Below are positions 42,101 to 42,896 of a DNA stretch of 42,896 nt, one piece after another. The stretch spans positions 1-42,896 of the forward strand of contig JADGJA010000100.1 in assembly GCA_027596035.1 (NCBI GenBank). Reading direction: 5' to 3'. The first letter of the stretch is position 1. Each line of letters begins with the position of its first letter. A program made the translations under genes and the position numbers. The notes below the pieces were generated by a model. It searched no databases. It was not told where the DNA came from and saw nothing but the letters and a program-made list of their open reading frames with translations. The DNA comes from Thoreauomyces humboldtii (Eukaryota > Chytridiomycota > Chytridiomycetes > Spizellomycetales > Powellomycetaceae).

Positions 42101-42604
42101 ATGATGACAGAGTCCGCAATCCCTCTCCGAGACAACGGATCAGTTCTCCAGCGTATCGCTCCAAATTCATCGGGACGTAGCTTCCCGGACTCGCTTTCCT
42201 CGCACTATCAGCTAGCTGAGGATTGTCTGTTCAGCAAAGAGAGCAACGAAGACCGCCAGCTCACTCCTGCCCCAGATCGAAATCTTAGCATAAGCGTGCT
42301 GGAAACTACCCGGTCTAACCACGCCCACACACAAGAGCCGATGATCAACTCAGCTGTCTTTGACGTGACTAAAAGGCAGCGCCACCTTCAGTCTCCCAGT
42401 GAGGAGGTCTCGATTGTCGACGACCGGCTCTGGCGAAGGTGCATCGATCTAGAATATCGAGTTATGGATCTCGAGGAGAAGAACGACATACTGAAAAGAC
42501 GGCTCCGAAAGAGAAGGAGGGATGAAAGGCAACACACGAAAAAGTTGGAAAGGCTAATTGAGGTTCTGAGAAAAGTTTCGGCAAGTTTTGGATGCGAGGA
42601 ATGA
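42101..42604 (+). CDS. Small coiled-coil protein of unknown function
   Basis: A single open frame of 167 aa starts at the second-last ATG of tcATGATGACAG. No family recognised. The first ~110 residues are polar and probably disordered. Residues ~108-155 form a strong basic coiled coil (LEYRVMDLEEKNDILKRRL, then RKRRRDERQ and KKLERLIEVL). This resembles bZIP-like dimerisation segments without a clear basic DNA-contact signature. The RKRRR run could act as a nuclear signal. Confidence 0.55.
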   Translation: MMTESAIPLRDNGSVLQRIAPNSSGRSFPDSLSSHYQLAEDCLFSKESNEDRQLTPAPDRNLSISVLETTRSNHAHTQEPMINSAVFDVTKRQRHLQSPSEEVSIVDDRLWRRCIDLEYRVMDLEEKNDILKRRLRKRRRDERQHTKKLERLIEVLRKVSASFGCEE

Positions 42605-42896
42605 GACAGCTGCTGAAGGGTAAGGTTCAACTGACAGACTCAGAATGCAGAAAGTTTTTGTGCGACCCTCTCACGGTCTTTCATGCTCAGTTTGAACATG
42701 CTAGCTCGCCACTATAGTCTTTTTGCGCTGGTAGTTTCATACCTACTGCGAACAGTCGAATTGATACAGGCGTTCCTTATCAACATGGAATCGGGAGATC
42801 GAAATCAACGAGAACTATAAAAGAACGCTGTGGGGACATCGCTTTGCCGGTGTGCGACATGAGGGAGATTCAGTCCGCGCCTCCTCCCCCGCCCCC
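42605..42896. other. Right-end intergenic sequence
   Basis: No gene is seen. It includes a TATA-box-like sequence at 42816-42823 and ends in a C-rich run. Confidence 0.5.
42816..42823 (+). promoter_or_regulatory. TATA-box-like site near the right edge
   Basis: tataaaag lies about 80 bp from the window end, in the sense expected for a plus-strand gene beginning beyond the window. Confidence 0.3.

Overview
The window is nuclear DNA of a filamentous or yeast-like fungus. Genes are dense, on both strands, and split by short GT-AG introns, mostly 55-90 nt. The gene content is fungal: an ergosterol C-4 methyl oxidase, a Kin4-type kinase, a Stc1-domain protein, Ser/Thr-rich GPI-type surface proteins and a choice-of-anchor A secreted protein. 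A WNK kinase together with a Stc1-type protein fits a basidiomycete best, but I cannot fix the lineage from sequence alone. I see no transposon, CRISPR array, tRNA, rRNA or viral gene.

Layout, left to right. 1-2.0 kb: an NDP-kinase/Dpy-30 protein and a Stc1-domain protein, each preceded by the same ~44-bp element at nearly the same distance from its ATG. 2.6-5.5 kb: a Kin4-like kinase on the minus strand. A 2.7-kb gene-free gap separates it from a 12-exon WNK kinase with OSR1-C and SAM-like parts (8.2-10.6 kb). 11.1-12.2 kb: ERG25 (minus). 13.7-16.4 kb: an sn-1 diacylglycerol lipase, tail to tail with THOC3/TEX1 (16.6-18.1 kb, minus), which shares a 159-bp promoter with an ADAL-type N6-methyl-AMP deaminase (18.3-19.6 kb). 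21.4-23.5 kb: a large poly-Gln C2H2 zinc-finger protein. 23.9-24.9 kb: an unknown coiled-coil protein with an apparent +1 frameshift. 25.1-26.8 kb: RAD18. 27.6-28.7 kb: an extended SDR reductase.

The right third is more accessory. It holds a small secreted protein, RPS18 with a 538-nt intron directly after its ATG, a GPI-type secreted protein, a TenA-family protein, and a four-exon surface protein built from repeated beta-sandwich-like units. Next come an F-box/LRR gene broken by one in-frame stop, and two adjacent coiled-coil paralogues, the second with a frameshift and a stop. A choice-of-anchor A secreted protein and a small coiled-coil protein close the window.

The genes are mostly independent housekeeping and regulatory loci and do not form one pathway. 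The best leads are the shared dyad plus AP-1/Gcn4-like promoter element, the fungal WNK kinase, the NDPK-Dpy30 fusion, the modular surface proteins and the group of recently broken genes. No complete new multi-gene system is demonstrable from the sequence.
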